Shown: positions 17,922-26,663 of the stretch, piece by piece
How the letters are laid out: each line of letters starts with the position of its first letter
How positions within the stretch are numbered: the stretch's first letter is position 1
NCBI RefSeq assembly: GCF_020524085.2
Contig: NZ_CP129016.1
Coordinates: 2,722,001-2,786,000 of the forward strand
DNA: 64,000 bases
Direction of reading: 5' to 3'
DNA from: Halobacillus litoralis
GTDB taxonomy: Bacteria; Bacillota; Bacilli; Bacillales; Halobacillaceae
Made by a program: the position numbers and the translations under genes
Notes under the pieces: model-generated
Seen by the model: only the letters and a program-made list of their open reading frames with translations
What the model was told of the DNA's origin: nothing
Databases searched by the model: none

Positions 17922-18977
17922 ATGAAAGTGCCGTTCATAGATGGACACAATGATACGCTGATGAACTTTGAAGATGGGGTGAAGCCCTTCTTTACAGGGA
18001 CGAAAAAAGGGCACATCGATTGGCCGCGAGGGAATCGTTCCGGCCTGGCCGCAGGCTTTTATGCCGTGTTCTGCCCGAACCCTGATACCGACCCACGCCC
18101 CGTCGCCTACAATACAGAGAAGGGTTATGAAAAACCGCTGCCACGACCTCTGTCTTATGCGTATGCTTATATATACACCAACAAAATGATTGCGCGTTTC
18201 TTAAAAATGGAAGCAGAATCTGGTGGGAAATTCAAAGCGGCCCGAACTGTTGGGGATCTAGAACGGGCGATCGCTGGAGAGTACATGGCCGGAATTTTAC
18301 ATATTGAGGGAGCAGAAGGCATCGATGAAGACTTGCATGCGTTGTCTGTATTATACGAAGCAGGGTTGCGTTCCGTCGGTCCTGTCTGGAGCAGAGCGAA
18401 CGCATTCGGGGAGGGAGTTCCGTATCGTTTCCCATCCTCTCCAGACACAGGTCCCGGCCTTACACAAGCTGGGAAAAACCTTGTGCGGGAGTGTAACCGG
18501 TTAGGAATCATGATTGACCTTTCTCATTTGAATGAAAAAGGGTTTTGGGATGTCGCCGCCATCAGTGATGCTCCACTGGTAGCTACTCATTCCAATGCCC
18601 ACCGGTTGTGTCCGGTCACCCGGAACCTGACAGACAAACAAATCGATGCCATCGGTGAGTCGAACGGTTTGATCGGGGCCACCTATAGCATTAATCCCAA
18701 TATGGTGACAGAAGATGGCGAGAGTAACGAAGGAGCCGCTTTATCTGACATCACGAAACATATCCATTACATGGTGGATCGCATCGGAATCGACCATGTC
18801 GCTTTAGGTTCAGATTTTGATGGAACCCGGGTGCCGGCAGCTCTTAAAGATGTGACCGGGGTGCCTAGATTATTTGATCAATTGAAAAAAGAAGGGATGG
18901 GCAGGGAAGATATCGAAAAAATCGCCTATAAAAATTGGCTTCGTGTACTAAAGGAAACATGGAAGGACAACAGCTGA
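17922..18977 (+). CDS. Membrane dipeptidase (peptidase M19)
   Basis: A 351-residue zinc dipeptidase of the renal dipeptidase family, acting on dipeptides, including those with a D-residue in many members. The first metal ligands are His9 and Asp11 (DGHNDT); the bridging Glu is in HIEGAEGI; later ligands are in LSHLNEKGFW and THSNAH; SDFDGT marks the C-terminal substrate loop. No signal peptide or anchor is seen, so it is probably cytosolic despite the family name. Start ATG 17922 has AAGGAGGAATAGTAG upstream. It is monocistronic and ends at a strong terminator. Confidence 0.93.
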   Translation: MKVPFIDGHNDTLMNFEDGVKPFFTGTKKGHIDWPRGNRSGLAAGFYAVFCPNPDTDPRPVAYNTEKGYEKPLPRPLSYAYAYIYTNKMIARFLKMEAESGGKFKAARTVGDLERAIAGEYMAGILHIEGAEGIDEDLHALSVLYEAGLRSVGPVWSRANAFGEGVPYRFPSSPDTGPGLTQAGKNLVRECNRLGIMIDLSHLNEKGFWDVAAISDAPLVATHSNAHRLCPVTRNLTDKQIDAIGESNGLIGATYSINPNMVTEDGESNEGAALSDITKHIHYMVDRIGIDHVALGSDFDGTRVPAALKDVTGVPRLFDQLKKEGMGREDIEKIAYKNWLRVLKETWKDNS

Positions 18978-18993
18978 TTCAAGCGTCCTATAG

Positions 18994-19038
18994 AAAAAAA
19001 GACGAGAATGCCCTCAGAGGAGGGGGTTCTCGTCTTTT
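18994..19038. terminator. Bidirectional terminator
   Basis: The AAAAGACGAGAA / TTCTCGTCTTTT stem continues into CCCTC/AGGGGG, with A7 before it and T4 within the end. It lies between the convergent dipeptidase and aldo/keto reductase genes. Confidence 0.85.
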
Positions 19039-19053
19039 ACTTGCCATCCTTTA

Positions 19054-19977
19054 TTAAGCTCTATGTTTTTGATAGGTGATTCCTCTTGTCAGTGTCTGCA
19101 TTTGCTTGTAAGTCTGCTCCGTCAATGAAGGAGATTCAAGGTAGCGCAAGTTGTCATTCAACTGCTCCACTGAGCTTGCTCCAAAGACAGCAGTTGCAAC
19201 TGTAGGGTTTTGCAGCACATATTGAAGCGCGAGCGTTTCTGCCGTTTTTTCGTCAGTGGTGAACGACTGCCACTGCTTTGCGATTTCCAATACTTCTTCC
19301 TGGCTGTACTCTAAAAATCCATTTTCTGCTTTTTCCTGGGCTTTTTCCTGTCCTTTTGATGATAGCATCCCTTTTGCTAGCGGGCCCCTTGCCAGGACAC
19401 TAATTTCATTGTCTGAAAGCAGTTCGAGTATCTCTTCTTCCGGCCTGCGGTCAAGAGCATTGTACTGCATCATCACACTGACGATGTTGGATTTTTCTAC
19501 ATATTCTTTGATGACATTCGGCCGGATCGATGAGATGCCGTATTCTCTGATCAAACCTTCTTGCTTGAGCTCTTCAAAAGCTTCGATGCTTTCCTCTATC
19601 GGATCATCGATGGTCCCGCCATGCAGCTGGTAAAGGTCGATATAATCGATTCCCAGTCGTTTCAAGCTGTCTTTCACACCTTCTATGATGTGTTTTTTGG
19701 ACGGGTCCCAGTGCCAGTCCTTTTCATCAGGATTAAAGTTGTTGCCGACTTTCGTTCCGATCACTAGGTCGTCTCTCTTTCCTTTGATTGCTTCCCCTAC
19801 GATTTTTTCGTTTTCCCCAAAGTCGTATAAGTCGGCCGTATCTAAGTAATTGATGCCGGCATCGACGGCTCGGTCGATGATGTCTTTTGCTTTGTTATGA
19901 TCGGTCCCGAGCGACATGCACCCTAGACTGATTTCTGACACGTATAAATCTGAAGATCCTAGTTGACGTTTGTTCAT
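19054..19977 (-). CDS. Aldo/keto reductase
   Basis: An NADPH-dependent oxidoreductase of 307 residues with the (beta/alpha)8 AKR fold. The catalytic Asp and Tyr are in GINYLDTADLYDFGENE, the Lys in VIGTKVG and the His in LYQLHGG. The C-terminal ALQYVLQNPTVATAVFGAS is the cofactor-binding end. Start ATG 19975-19977 follows AAAGGATG; an earlier in-frame ATG at 20028 has no binding site and adds 17 atypical residues. The substrate is unknown; relatives in bacilli reduce sugar aldehydes and methylglyoxal. Confidence 0.92.
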   Translation of the reverse strand: MNKRQLGSSDLYVSEISLGCMSLGTDHNKAKDIIDRAVDAGINYLDTADLYDFGENEKIVGEAIKGKRDDLVIGTKVGNNFNPDEKDWHWDPSKKHIIEGVKDSLKRLGIDYIDLYQLHGGTIDDPIEESIEAFEELKQEGLIREYGISSIRPNVIKEYVEKSNIVSVMMQYNALDRRPEEEILELLSDNEISVLARGPLAKGMLSSKGQEKAQEKAENGFLEYSQEEVLEIAKQWQSFTTDEKTAETLALQYVLQNPTVATAVFGASSVEQLNDNLRYLESPSLTEQTYKQMQTLTRGITYQKHRA

Positions 19978-20071
19978 GTAATCATCCTTTCCATTTAAGT
20001 GTAGCGGATTGTTCCGGTTCCATGCCACTCCTGTGATAAAATGACGATAGGAACAAGAGAGGATGAATGTT

Positions 20072-20617
20072 TTGAAGAAATTTGAAGAGAAAACATATGA
20101 AACCGAAACGATTTATAAAGGTAAAATTGTTCAATTGGATATCGACAGTGTTACTTTACCCGATGGCAACACATCTAAACGAGAACTGATCCGTCACCCA
20201 GGAGCTGTGGCCGTCATCGCAGTCACTGAAGAAGGAAAGCTCGTTTGTGTGGAGCAGTACAGGAAACCGATGGAGAAAAGCATCATCGAAATCCCTGCAG
20301 GTAAGCTTGAGCCTGGGGAAGAACCGAAAACATGTGCGCTTAGGGAACTGGAAGAGGAAACAGGGTACACATCCGATGACCTTGAATTCATTACCTCTTT
20401 CTACACTTCTCCTGGTTTTGCTGATGAAATCGTTCATCTTTACTTTACCGACGAGATCAAACCGATGGAGGAGCAGCCGGATGGGGATGAAGATGAGTTT
20501 GTAGAGCGAATGGAACTGACGGTCGAGGAAGCAGAAGCTTTGGAAAAAGAAGAGCGGATCCATGATGCGAAAACCGCCTATGCCATCCTTTATATGAAAT
20601 TGAGAAATGCAAGGTGA
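20072..20617 (+). CDS. nudF: ADP-ribose pyrophosphatase (Nudix hydrolase)
   Basis: Hydrolyses ADP-ribose to AMP and ribose 5-phosphate, removing a reactive by-product. The Nudix box G-x5-E-x7-RELEEETG is complete (from GKLEPGEEP to RELEEETGY), and the downstream FYTSPGFADEIVH is specific to the ADP-ribose subgroup. AGAGAGG at 20056-20062 abuts the ATG at 20063 but is 9 bases from the TTG at 20072, so TTG is preferred; it also matches the usual N-terminus of the family. The stop overlaps the start of the next gene by one base, so the two are translationally coupled, as nudF-yqxK are in B. subtilis. Confidence 0.93.
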   Translation: MKKFEEKTYETETIYKGKIVQLDIDSVTLPDGNTSKRELIRHPGAVAVIAVTEEGKLVCVEQYRKPMEKSIIEIPAGKLEPGEEPKTCALRELEEETGYTSDDLEFITSFYTSPGFADEIVHLYFTDEIKPMEEQPDGDEDEFVERMELTVEEAEALEKEERIHDAKTAYAILYMKLRNAR

Positions 20618-21774
20618 TGGATACGTTTTTCGTCGATCTACATATTCACATCGGGAGGGATTGGAACGGAAAGCCTGTGAAAATCACAGGGTCCAAATCG
20701 CTGACACTCTCGAATATCCTTGAAGAAGCGACGAATCGAAAAGGGCTCGATATGGTTGGTGTCATTGATGCTCAGGCCCCTTCCGTACAGGAAGAAATGT
20801 TGGATCTTATTGACCGAGGGAAAGCAGTGGAATTAAAGGAAGGAGGAATTCGTTATCAAGATACGGTCCTCCTTCTTGGTTCTGAAATCGAAGTATATGA
20901 TGCGGCTTGTTCCGGTCCCATTCATGTGCTCTGTTATTTCCCGACAGTGAATCAAATGAGGGCGTTCACCGCGTGGCTTTCTCAGAAGATGAAAAATGTC
21001 AATTTAAGCTCTCAACGTTTTTATGGCACCGCTCGCGAGCTCCAGCAATATGTGAAAGAACATGAGGGGATCTTCATTCCTGCTCATGTTTTCACTCCTT
21101 TTAAAAGCCTTTATGGAAAAGGAGTGAAAGAAACTTTAAGGGAAGTGCTTGATCCTGACAAAATCGACGCCGTAGAACTCGGGTTGAGCGCTGATACGGA
21201 CATGGCTGATTTGATCGGGGAACTGGAACCGTACACTTACGTGACCAATTCGGACGCTCATTCCTTAGGGAAGCTTGCACGGGAATATCAGCAGGTGGAT
21301 TTAAAGGCATTGAATTTTGAGGAATTGCGGCTGGCTCTCCATAACCAGGAGGGAAGGAAAGTCGTAACCAATTATGGAATGAGCCCCGCCATGGGGAAAT
21401 ACCACCAGACCGTTTGTGCCAAATGTCTGTCTCCAGCTGAGCTTTCTACTTCTCAATGTGGAGCATGTGGATCGAAAAAGATCGTCAAAGGCGTGAAAGA
21501 CCGTGTGGAGGAGCTGAAATCTAGTTCCCAAAAGAAAGAGAGACCTCCATATATCTATCAAGTGCCTCTATCATCTCTACCTGGAGTAGGGAAGCGTACC
21601 TACGAGAAATTAATGGATGCGTTTGGCACTGAAATGGCTGTGATCCATGAAGTTTCAAGGGAAGAATTGAAGACGGTCATCCCTGAACAAGTGGCTGGAC
21701 GGATCATGGCCATGAGAAAAGGTACACTCACCATCCAGGCAGGTGGGGGCGGAAGATATGGAAGAATTCAATAG
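20617..21774 (+). CDS. Endonuclease Q-like PHP-domain DNA repair protein
   Basis: A 385-residue protein with an N-terminal PHP phosphoesterase domain (FVDLHIHIGR, NSDAHSLG), a zinc ribbon (CAKC...CGAC, near residues 268-288) and a C-terminal helix-hairpin-helix (LSSLPGVGKRTYEKL). This architecture is that of endonuclease Q, which nicks DNA 5' of deaminated bases such as uracil and hypoxanthine. The B. subtilis relative is YqxK. It is coupled to nudF (TGATG overlap). A DNA-repair role fits both its domains and its known relatives; activity here is inferred. Confidence 0.85.
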   Translation: MDTFFVDLHIHIGRDWNGKPVKITGSKSLTLSNILEEATNRKGLDMVGVIDAQAPSVQEEMLDLIDRGKAVELKEGGIRYQDTVLLLGSEIEVYDAACSGPIHVLCYFPTVNQMRAFTAWLSQKMKNVNLSSQRFYGTARELQQYVKEHEGIFIPAHVFTPFKSLYGKGVKETLREVLDPDKIDAVELGLSADTDMADLIGELEPYTYVTNSDAHSLGKLAREYQQVDLKALNFEELRLALHNQEGRKVVTNYGMSPAMGKYHQTVCAKCLSPAELSTSQCGACGSKKIVKGVKDRVEELKSSSQKKERPPYIYQVPLSSLPGVGKRTYEKLMDAFGTEMAVIHEVSREELKTVIPEQVAGRIMAMRKGTLTIQAGGGGRYGRIQ

Positions 21775-21855
21775 AAACTGAGCTGGATTTGGTCTACTTT
21801 TTCCATCTCTCTCATAGATTGGTCATAGACCGGTGAAGAGAAAGGTGGATAAAAG

Positions 21856-22494
21856 ATGCAGCAGGGTATGCGAATGGTTAAAAACGACGTTCAAACACAT
21901 ATGAACATCTTCGTGTTTATTTTCGTTCTATTTATTATGGGGATGATTTTCGGGGCAGTGATCGTAAACAGTATGAACTTTGTCCAAAAACAGGACCTCT
22001 TCTTCTATCTGAAGCAATTTTTTGAGCAGCAGACGATGATTGGAGGAACAGGAAAAGCTACCCTTTGGAAAGATAGCGTTCTTTACCATCTCAAGTATAT
22101 GCTTCTCTTATTTCTGTTAGGAATCTCTGTCATCGGGATGCCGATCATCACAGTACTACTTTTTATCAAAGGATTGGTGATCGGATTTTCCGTCGGTTTT
22201 CTAGTCAATCAGATGGGCTGGTACGGACTGTTGATCTCATCGGTTTCAATTGCTCCTCAGAACGTCATTATTATACCTGTATATCTGATTGCAGGCTCTC
22301 TAGCTTTAATTTTTTCACTAACCTTATGTAAGCAGCTTTTCATTCGTAGAGTTCATCAGCCGATTATGAAGGGCTTTGTAAGGTATAGTGCACTCTTCGG
22401 AGCCTTGATTGCGATCCTGATGGTTTCTTCTGTTGTAGAAGTCTTTATCAGCAACACTTTTTTGGAATATATATTGAAATGGATTTACAAGTAA
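21856..22494 (+). CDS. spoIIM: Stage II sporulation protein M
   Basis: A polytopic membrane protein of 212 residues with about five spans, part of the DMP complex with SpoIID and SpoIIP that degrades septal peptidoglycan and drives engulfment of the forespore. The N-terminus FVFIFVLFIMGMIFGAVIVN is the first span, and the SpoIIM/DUF95 core (LLLFLLGISVIGMPIITVLL) follows. It sits just before fur, the B. subtilis order. Start ATG 21856 follows AAAGGTGG. Mother-cell expression under sigma-E is known for the family; I could not find a convincing sigma-E pair here. Confidence 0.92.
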   Translation: MQQGMRMVKNDVQTHMNIFVFIFVLFIMGMIFGAVIVNSMNFVQKQDLFFYLKQFFEQQTMIGGTGKATLWKDSVLYHLKYMLLLFLLGISVIGMPIITVLLFIKGLVIGFSVGFLVNQMGWYGLLISSVSIAPQNVIIIPVYLIAGSLALIFSLTLCKQLFIRRVHQPIMKGFVRYSALFGALIAILMVSSVVEVFISNTFLEYILKWIYK

Positions 22495-22503
22495 ATGATA
22501 TCA

Positions 22504-22519
22504 GATAATAATGATTATC
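22504..22519. promoter_or_regulatory. Candidate Fur box upstream of fur
   Basis: GATAAT-AATG-ATTATC is a palindrome built of the hexamers that make up Fur boxes. It lies just upstream of the fur promoter and suggests autoregulation or iron sensing. Confidence 0.5.
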
Positions 22520-22528
22520 GTTAACAGA

Positions 22529-22543
22529 TTAAAATAATTATAA
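22529..22543. promoter_or_regulatory. Candidate PerR box in the fur promoter
   Basis: TTAAAATAATTATAA matches the PerR consensus TTATAATNATTATAA at 13 of 14 informative positions and ends two bases before the -35 element. PerR control of fur is established in B. subtilis. Confidence 0.6.
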
Positions 22544-22544
22544 T

Positions 22545-22573
22545 TTGACACTCGTTCTGTCTCTGATTATAAT
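22545..22573 (+). promoter_or_regulatory. Sigma-A promoter of fur
   Basis: TTGACA (22545-22550), a 17-bp spacer and TATAAT (22568-22573): both hexamers match consensus exactly, 33 bp upstream of the ATG. Confidence 0.9.
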
Positions 22574-22605
22574 GAAATTGGTATTACGAGGGAGGGACGA
22601 ACGAT

Positions 22606-23082
22606 ATGGAACATCGTATAGATAAAATCAAAAAGCAGCTGCATTCCCAAAGTTATAAGCTCACTCCGCAGCGTGAAGCCACAGTACGAGTACTTTTGGA
22701 AAATGAAGAAGACCACTTAAGTGCGGAAGATGTTTACCTCCTCGTAAAAGAGAAAGCACCAGAAATTGGTCTAGCAACCGTCTATCGAACATTGGAATTG
22801 CTATCAGAACTAAAAGTTGTCGATAAAATTAATTTCGGAGATGGCGTCTCCCGATATGACTTGAGAAAAGAAGGTGCTGAACACTTTCACCATCATCTCG
22901 TATGTATTGAGTGTGGATCTGTGGAAGAAATCGATGAAGATCTCTTAGGGGATGTAGAGAAAATCGTTGAAGGTCAGTGGGGTTTCGAAGTGAAAGACCA
23001 CCGCTTGACGTTCCATGGCATATGTCGTGTGTGCCAAAAACAGGCCGTGACTACATCATCTGCAAAATCAAATGAAGAATAA
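22606..23082 (+). CDS. fur: Ferric uptake regulator Fur
   Basis: Iron-sensing transcriptional repressor, 158 residues. The winged helix (YKLTPQREATVRVLLENEED, GLATVYRTLELL) is followed by the dimerisation domain with HFHHHLVC and two CxxC zinc motifs (CIEC and CRVC). Close residue identity to B. subtilis Fur over the whole length separates it from PerR and Zur. Start ATG 22606 has GAGGGAGGG upstream. The promoter region carries both a Fur-like palindrome and a PerR box. It lies between spoIIM and yqzK, as in B. subtilis, and ends at a terminator. Confidence 0.96.
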   Translation: MEHRIDKIKKQLHSQSYKLTPQREATVRVLLENEEDHLSAEDVYLLVKEKAPEIGLATVYRTLELLSELKVVDKINFGDGVSRYDLRKEGAEHFHHHLVCIECGSVEEIDEDLLGDVEKIVEGQWGFEVKDHRLTFHGICRVCQKQAVTTSSAKSNEE

Positions 23083-23084
23083 AA

Positions 23085-23120
23085 GACCGCCGCTATGCAG
23101 GACATAGTGGCTTTTTATTT
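23085..23120 (+). terminator. Terminator after fur
   Basis: GCCGCTATG / CATAGTGGC stem with a 5-base loop, followed by T5ATTTT. The remaining 250 bp up to yqzK show no further gene. Confidence 0.8.
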
Positions 23121-23376
23121 TGCTCTTTTTTAATCATCCAGCAGAAGGCAGAAAAGGGGTAGCGGTATAGATGGTTCCTCTGTATGCGTTTTCTAAAATC
23201 TCTGACTCTTGTATTTTTATTTACAAACGAATGAAAATCGTGTACGTTAAACCTAGATAGGACTTGTACTGTTTGTTCAACGGTTCCATCATCTGATTCT
23301 CTCATCATTCTACGTATATTTGTAAGGAATTTAGGCATATCCTTTACAAAAAGGTACGGAAATGAGGGGAGTGCCA

Positions 23377-23595
23377 ATGACTCGTTTGAAGAACAGTTTA
23401 AGAGATTTAATCAAAGTCCTGATTGTATTCACTGTTTGTACTTGCGTTTTTTATATGGCTCTACGTATGGTGCATGAAGAATACGAGCGCCAGCATCGAT
23501 ACGATCCGCCAGGAGGTACGGCAATCAAAGTCTATCAACCCCTGGAACAGCCATGGACGGATCGTCTGTCGATATTTTTTCGGTTAGGGGAGTAG
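23377..23595 (+). CDS. yqzK: YqzK-like small membrane protein (DUF4227)
   Basis: A 72-residue protein with one membrane span (about residues 13-31, [20 protein letters not shown]), then an acidic and basic mixed segment and a proline-containing C-terminal part ([13 protein letters not shown]). This is the DUF4227 pattern. It sits between fur and xerD, the same place as yqzK in B. subtilis. Start ATG 23377 follows GGGGAG. It ends 7 bp before xerD, so they share a transcript. Function unknown. Confidence 0.85.
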   Translation: MTRLKNSLRDLIKVLIVFTVCTCVFYMALRMVHEEYERQHRYDPPGGTAIKVYQPLEQPWTDRLSIFFRLGE

Positions 23596-23602
23596 ATGTA
23601 CG

Positions 23603-24490
23603 ATGCAGCATGCGCTGGAAGATTTTTTTCATTATTTGACCGTCGAGCGCGGGTTATCACCTAACACGATTCAATCTTACAAGCGGGACCTGTCTCAGTA
23701 CGACCGCTTTTTACAGCAGGAATTAGGAGTGAATAACTGGGATGAAATGACCCGCTCCCATATTATGAAGTACCTGCATCACCTCAATGACCAGGGGCGC
23801 TCATCAGCAACCATCGCACGGTTGTTGTCATCCATTCGTCTTTTTCACCAGTTCCTCATCCGGGAAAAGGTAACAGAGCAGGATCCGAGCTTACATATAG
23901 AGACACCTAAGAAAGAAAGGAAGCTTCCGAAAGTGCTCTCTTCGGACGATGTGGACAAGCTTTTGAACATTCACGCGAAAGACCCGCTCTCAGCGCGGAA
24001 TAAAGCGATGTTTGAAATGCTGTATGCTACGGGTCTGAGAGTGACGGAGCTTGTCTCTCTCAAAGTGACGGATCTGCATTTGACGATGGGTTTTGTCCGT
24101 TGTCTAGGCAAGGGATCGAAAGAGAGGATCATTCCTCTCGGTGACATGGCCAAAGATGCGGTTGAAAATTACTTGCAAATCGGTCGCGATGCACTCGTCA
24201 AGCATAAACAGACCGAAGAGCTGTTCGTCAATCATCACGGCAACGCCTTGTCACGACAGGGTTTTTGGAAGATATTGAAAGCGGTTGCTAGAGAGATGGG
24301 CGTCAATAAAGAATTGACCCCCCATACATTGCGCCATTCATTTGCTACACACCTTCTGGAAAATGGAGCCGATTTGAGGGCTGTTCAGGAAATGCTTGGA
24401 CATGCAGACATCTCCACGACTCAAATCTATACCCATGTCTCCAAGACAAGGTTAAAAGACGTTTATCGCTCGTATCATCCACGGGCATAA
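23603..24490 (+). CDS. xerD: Site-specific tyrosine recombinase XerD
   Basis: Resolves chromosome dimers at dif with its partner (CodV/XerC) during division. It has 295 residues: a SAM-like N-terminal DNA-binding domain ([19 protein letters not shown]) and a C-terminal catalytic domain with Arg in [24 protein letters not shown] (His-x-x-Arg), and the nucleophile Tyr in TQIYTHVS. Length and position after yqzK match RipX/XerD of B. subtilis. Start ATG 23603; GGGGAG lies about 11 bases upstream, so initiation may depend on coupling with yqzK. Confidence 0.95.
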   Translation: MQHALEDFFHYLTVERGLSPNTIQSYKRDLSQYDRFLQQELGVNNWDEMTRSHIMKYLHHLNDQGRSSATIARLLSSIRLFHQFLIREKVTEQDPSLHIETPKKERKLPKVLSSDDVDKLLNIHAKDPLSARNKAMFEMLYATGLRVTELVSLKVTDLHLTMGFVRCLGKGSKERIIPLGDMAKDAVENYLQIGRDALVKHKQTEELFVNHHGNALSRQGFWKILKAVAREMGVNKELTPHTLRHSFATHLLENGADLRAVQEMLGHADISTTQIYTHVSKTRLKDVYRSYHPRA

Positions 24491-24517
24491 ACTCTTTTGT
24501 GTTTTAAGTTGTCTGAC

Positions 24518-24549
24518 ATCCTACATCTCAAGAATGTAGGGTAGTTTTT
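24518..24549 (+). terminator. Terminator after xerD
   Basis: ATCCTACAT / ATGTAGGGT stem (one wobble), 7-base loop, then AGTTTTTC. It separates xerD from deoB. Confidence 0.7.
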
Positions 24550-24587
24550 CACGAATTTGGGAAATTAAACATTAGGAGGGATCTTTG

Positions 24588-25766
24588 ATGAATTCATTCA
24601 AACGTGTATTTTTAGTAGTTATGGACTCTGTAGGAATAGGTGAAGCACCAGATGCAGAGAAGTTCGATGATAAAGGGGCGCATACTCTGGGGCATATCGC
24701 CGAGCATATGAACGGCTTGTACATGCCGCATATGGGATCGCTTGGACTAAGCAATATTCGTCAGATTCAAGGCATTGACAAGGCTGAAAAGCCGAAAGCG
24801 CATTACACAACCATGGTGGAAGCGTCGAACGGAAAAGATACGATGACTGGCCACTGGGAAATCATGGGCCTTTATATCGACCAGCCTTTCCGTACATTCC
24901 CGGACGGTTTCCCAGATGAACTGCTGGACCAGATTAAAGAAAAGACCGGTCGCGGCATTGTTGGAAATAAACCGGCTTCAGGGACGGAGATCCTTAAGGA
25001 GCTGGGAGAACATCACATGGAAACGGGAGATTTGATCATTTACACGTCTGCCGATTCAGTCTTACAGATTGCTGCCCATGAAGATGTCATTCCGCCTGAG
25101 GAGCTTTATGAAATCTGTGAGTTCTGCCGTGAAATCACGAAAGATGAAAAATATATGGTCGGACGCGTTATTGCCCGTCCGTTCATCGGGGAACCAGGAG
25201 CCTTTGAACGTACATCCAATCGTCATGACTATGCCTTGAAGCCATTCGGACGCACAGTCATGAATGAGATGGAAGATGAAGGACTCGATGTTGTCGCCAT
25301 CGGTAAAATCTCTGATATTTATGATGGAGAAGGCGTAACAGAAGCCATCCGCACGAAAGACAATATGGATGGGATGGATCAGCTTGTGAAGACATTGGAT
25401 AAAGATTTCACCGGAATGAGCTTTTTGAACCTGGTCGATTTCGATGCCAAATATGGGCACCGTCGTGATCCTCAAGGATACGGGGAAGCGCTGCAGGAAT
25501 ATGATGCACGTCTTCCTGAAGTATTGGAAAAAATGCAGGATGATGATTTATTGATCATCACGGCAGACCACGGCAATGATCCTGTGCATCATGGCACAGA
25601 CCACACACGTGAACTTGTTCCATTGATTGTCTATCACAATGGCATAAAAGAAGGGCAGGAGCTCGATCAGCGCCAAACCTTCGCAGATATCGGTGCGACG
25701 GTTTCTGAAAACTTCTCGATCCAAATGCCTGAACACGGCAAGAGCTTTTTAAAAGATATTCAATAA
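24588..25766 (+). CDS. deoB: Phosphopentomutase
   Basis: Interconverts (deoxy)ribose 1-phosphate and 5-phosphate, linking nucleoside breakdown to the pentose pathway. It has 392 residues of the alkaline-phosphatase-like superfamily: the metal site is in [14 protein letters not shown] at the start, [13 protein letters not shown] carries the phosphothreonine, and [20 protein letters not shown] holds the second metal site. Start ATG 24588 follows AGGAGGG. It is followed by pupG after 15 bp, the drm-pupG operon of B. subtilis. Pdp downstream extends the salvage unit. Confidence 0.95.
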   Translation: MNSFKRVFLVVMDSVGIGEAPDAEKFDDKGAHTLGHIAEHMNGLYMPHMGSLGLSNIRQIQGIDKAEKPKAHYTTMVEASNGKDTMTGHWEIMGLYIDQPFRTFPDGFPDELLDQIKEKTGRGIVGNKPASGTEILKELGEHHMETGDLIIYTSADSVLQIAAHEDVIPPEELYEICEFCREITKDEKYMVGRVIARPFIGEPGAFERTSNRHDYALKPFGRTVMNEMEDEGLDVVAIGKISDIYDGEGVTEAIRTKDNMDGMDQLVKTLDKDFTGMSFLNLVDFDAKYGHRRDPQGYGEALQEYDARLPEVLEKMQDDDLLIITADHGNDPVHHGTDHTRELVPLIVYHNGIKEGQELDQRQTFADIGATVSENFSIQMPEHGKSFLKDIQ

Positions 25767-25781
25767 AGGAGGAGAAACAAA

Positions 25782-26603
25782 ATGAACCAAACACAAGTAA
25801 AAGAAGCAGCTCAATTCATCCAAGGGAAATTGACTCATGAACCAAGTGTCGGACTGATTCTAGGATCTGGCCTCGGCGTACTAGCAGAGGAAATTCAAAA
25901 TCCGACAACCATTCCTTATACGGAAATCCCTCACTTTCCTGAATCCACGGTTTCCGGCCATAAAGGACAGCTGGTCGTTGGTGAATTAGAAGGGCGACAA
26001 GTCATCGCGATGCAAGGGCGCTTCCACTATTATGAAGGCTATGATATGAAACAGGTGACTTTCCCTGTCCGCGTCATGAAAGCGCTGGGTGTGGAAACTC
26101 TTTTCGTTACAAACGCTGCCGGGGGCATCAATGAAACCTTCAAGCCGGGCAACTTGATGATCATAACCGATCATATCAACAATATGGGAGACAGTCCGCT
26201 GATTGGACCAAATGATGAGGATCTTGGACCACGTTTCCCTGATATGTCTGAAGCGTATGATCGCGCTTTGATTGATCACGCGAAGCAGTCAGCCGAGCGT
26301 ATGAACCTTCAAGTACAGGAAGGGGTTTATGTAGGAAATACAGGACCTGCCTATGAGACAGGGGCAGAAATACGTATGCTGCGTACACTCGGAGGAGATG
26401 CCGTTGGAATGTCCACGGTGCCAGAAGTGATGGTGGCGAACCACGCAGGAATCCGCGTCCTTGGAATCTCTTGTATTTCCAATATGGCTGCCGGAATTTT
26501 AGATCAGCCGCTTACGCACGATGAAGTCATCGAAACGACGGCTCAAGTGCGTGAGGATTTCCTAGGATTCGTTAAAGAACTTTTAAAAACATTACCAGCA
26601 TAA
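25782..26603 (+). CDS. pupG: Purine-nucleoside phosphorylase
   Basis: Trimeric PNP of 273 residues that phosphorolyses guanosine and inosine to base plus ribose 1-phosphate, which DeoB then converts. Visible marks are [15 protein letters not shown] (phosphate site), [11 protein letters not shown], the substrate loop [18 protein letters not shown], and [15 protein letters not shown]. These are the PunA/PupG class, not the DeoD hexameric class. Start ATG 25782 follows AAAGGAGGAG. A hairpin lies in the gap to pdp, so pdp may be only partly co-transcribed. Confidence 0.95.
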   Translation: MNQTQVKEAAQFIQGKLTHEPSVGLILGSGLGVLAEEIQNPTTIPYTEIPHFPESTVSGHKGQLVVGELEGRQVIAMQGRFHYYEGYDMKQVTFPVRVMKALGVETLFVTNAAGGINETFKPGNLMIITDHINNMGDSPLIGPNDEDLGPRFPDMSEAYDRALIDHAKQSAERMNLQVQEGVYVGNTGPAYETGAEIRMLRTLGGDAVGMSTVPEVMVANHAGIRVLGISCISNMAAGILDQPLTHDEVIETTAQVREDFLGFVKELLKTLPA

Positions 26604-26607
26604 AAAA

Positions 26608-26633
26608 AGAAAGCGTCTTGAGAGGCGCTTTCT
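26608..26633 (+). terminator. Hairpin between pupG and pdp, possibly partial terminator
   Basis: An AGAAAGCG / CGCTTTCT stem extended by two wobble/GC pairs, not followed by a T-run on the plus strand. It may cause partial termination or protect the mRNA end rather than end the operon. Confidence 0.45.
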
Positions 26634-26663
26634 CACTTAAACTTTAAGTAAAGGGTGATCGAG

